Origin: DATKIY01 sp035543875 | Lineage (GTDB): Bacteria; Actinomycetota; Actinomycetes; JAHEKZ01 | Direction of reading: 5' to 3' | NCBI GenBank assembly: GCA_035543875.1 | Contig: DATKIY010000174.1 | Span: 1-15,648, forward strand | Length of the DNA: 15,648 bases | Shown here: one piece after another, positions 15,289 to 15,648 of the stretch | Layout: every line of letters begins with the position of its first letter | Position numbering within the stretch: position 1 is the first letter of the stretch | Made by a program: the position numbers and the translations under genes | The notes under the pieces: generated by a model | Told to the model about the DNA's origin: nothing | Database searches by the model: none | The model's input: the letters and a program-made list of their open reading frames with translations, nothing else

Positions 15289-15648
15289 GTTCTGCGAAGA
15301 CCCATTGGTGATAGTCAAGTCGGAAACGACTACCTCGGTCGTTTCGTCGCCTGAAAGGCGCAGAACCGTTGACGCGCGGTTGCCGTCCAGTGAAGGCTCC
15401 GGAACACCGGCAGTGGGTAGACCAACCAACCGCAGCTCCAAGCTGATCACGAAGCTGCCCGCGCATACTCCGGATACCTGGATTGTGTCGCCAGAGACAG
15501 CAGCATCGATGACGTCCTGCAGCTCTGAACTCGGCCCGGCACCGTCGGACAAGTCGTCAGCTGCACAGGAGCTGGGTCCTGCTTGAGCGACCGACGACAC
15601 AGTTACCAGTCCAACGAGCCCGATACTGGCCACCGCGACGACCGAGGC
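14557..15648 (-). CDS. Secreted right-handed beta-helix repeat protein, 5' end cut by the window
   Basis: The frame stays open to the window edge, so the N-terminus is incomplete; the in-frame GTG at 15633 is inside what looks like a signal peptide. Hydrophobic residues ending in SVAQA-G mark a probable signal peptidase site, and the mature protein should be exported. After a lead segment (GDTIQVSGVCAGSF and LDGNRASTVLRLSG) come nine repeats of 26-30 residues, each starting GGG[IV] and ending with a [SA]V-x-x-N-like turn (for example SVTGN, SVSGN, SVNDN). This is the pattern of polymorphic-membrane-protein/pectate-lyase-like beta-helices. Six cysteines are seen, one pair in the C-terminal NCLRC. 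No autotransporter, LPXTG or catalytic motif is visible, so it may be a surface or adhesive protein. Function unknown. A hairpin lies beyond its stop. Confidence 0.85.
   Translation of the reverse strand, partial: ASVVAVASIGLVGLVTVSSVAQAGPSSCAADDLSDGAGPSSELQDVIDAAVSGDTIQVSGVCAGSFVISLELRLVGLPTAGVPEPSLDGNRASTVLRLSGDETTEVVVSDLTITNGSSQNGGGIRNGVGRLVLRGDASVTGNAAASCGGGIYNRGTVRLTGSASVSGNSAAYCGGGISNDRNGTVALTAASSVNDNVASEAGGGIFNRRGTVKLNGSARVADNAGPFGGGIATRGGNVTLRGQSVVGLNRAAEQGGGVLLSRGQLRLDDSSVVRGNKAQGRGGGIANGRGVVIMQGKSSVRGNKAGPGGGVFNDHRAVVMKDSSSVVQNSARRGGGIFNDRGDVTMKDSAVVRRNDPDNCLRC

Noticed and set aside
14711..15586. CRISPR-like appearance of regularly spaced CCACC-rich segments
   Set aside because: The spacing of about 81 bp matches coding repeats of the beta-helix protein on the minus strand; the units are not near-identical and contain no unique spacers.

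Overview
The window looks like ordinary chromosome from a moderately high-GC actinobacterium (Actinomycetota). Supporting signs are the many GTG starts, strong GGAGG-type ribosome binding sites beside possible leaderless genes, an MmpL-type transporter, a large LuxR (LAL) regulator, a stand-alone LigD-type polymerase domain, and a HutF plus M20-amidohydrolase pair of the kind found in actinobacterial histidine-degradation loci. No genus can be assigned. No rRNA, tRNA, CRISPR array, insertion sequence or phage gene was seen.

Layout. Positions 1-131 hold no gene I can support. From 5861 down to 132, five genes run on the minus strand: a flavodoxin-fold NAD(P)H-dependent reductase (5861-5139), an M20 allantoate-amidohydrolase-like enzyme (5014-3827), formimidoylglutamate deiminase hutF (3827-2523), an aldo/keto reductase (2504-1548) and a six-helix membrane protein (1400-132). 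The amidohydrolase and hutF overlap by one base and hutF and the aldo/keto reductase are 18 bases apart, so these three look like one operon. A large imperfect palindrome (5057-5138) separates the reductase from the amidohydrolase.

On the plus strand, 5954-6931 encodes a LigD-type primase/polymerase domain. Its stop codon directly abuts the stop of an 832-residue MMPL/RND transporter on the minus strand (9430-6932). A C45-family Ntn hydrolase follows on the plus strand (9638-10696), probably leaderless. A LAL regulator (13862-11286) and a GNAT acetyltransferase (11252-10746) form a minus-strand pair, divergent from a small VOC/glyoxalase-fold protein (14048-14446). A strong hairpin (14472-14516) separates the VOC gene from a secreted beta-helix repeat protein (minus strand, 14557 to the window edge) whose 5' end is cut off.

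How the genes work together. The clearest pathway is the end of histidine degradation: HutF turns formimidoylglutamate into N-formylglutamate plus ammonia, and the adjacent M20 enzyme, although allantoate-amidohydrolase-like by sequence, is the likely enzyme for the next hydrolysis. HutH, HutU and HutI are not in the window. The other genes look like separate housekeeping or accessory units. I found no convincing new multi-gene system. The most unusual structure is the 82-bp palindrome at 5057-5138; next are the nine-repeat beta-helix protein and the Arg-Cys processing site of the C45 hydrolase.
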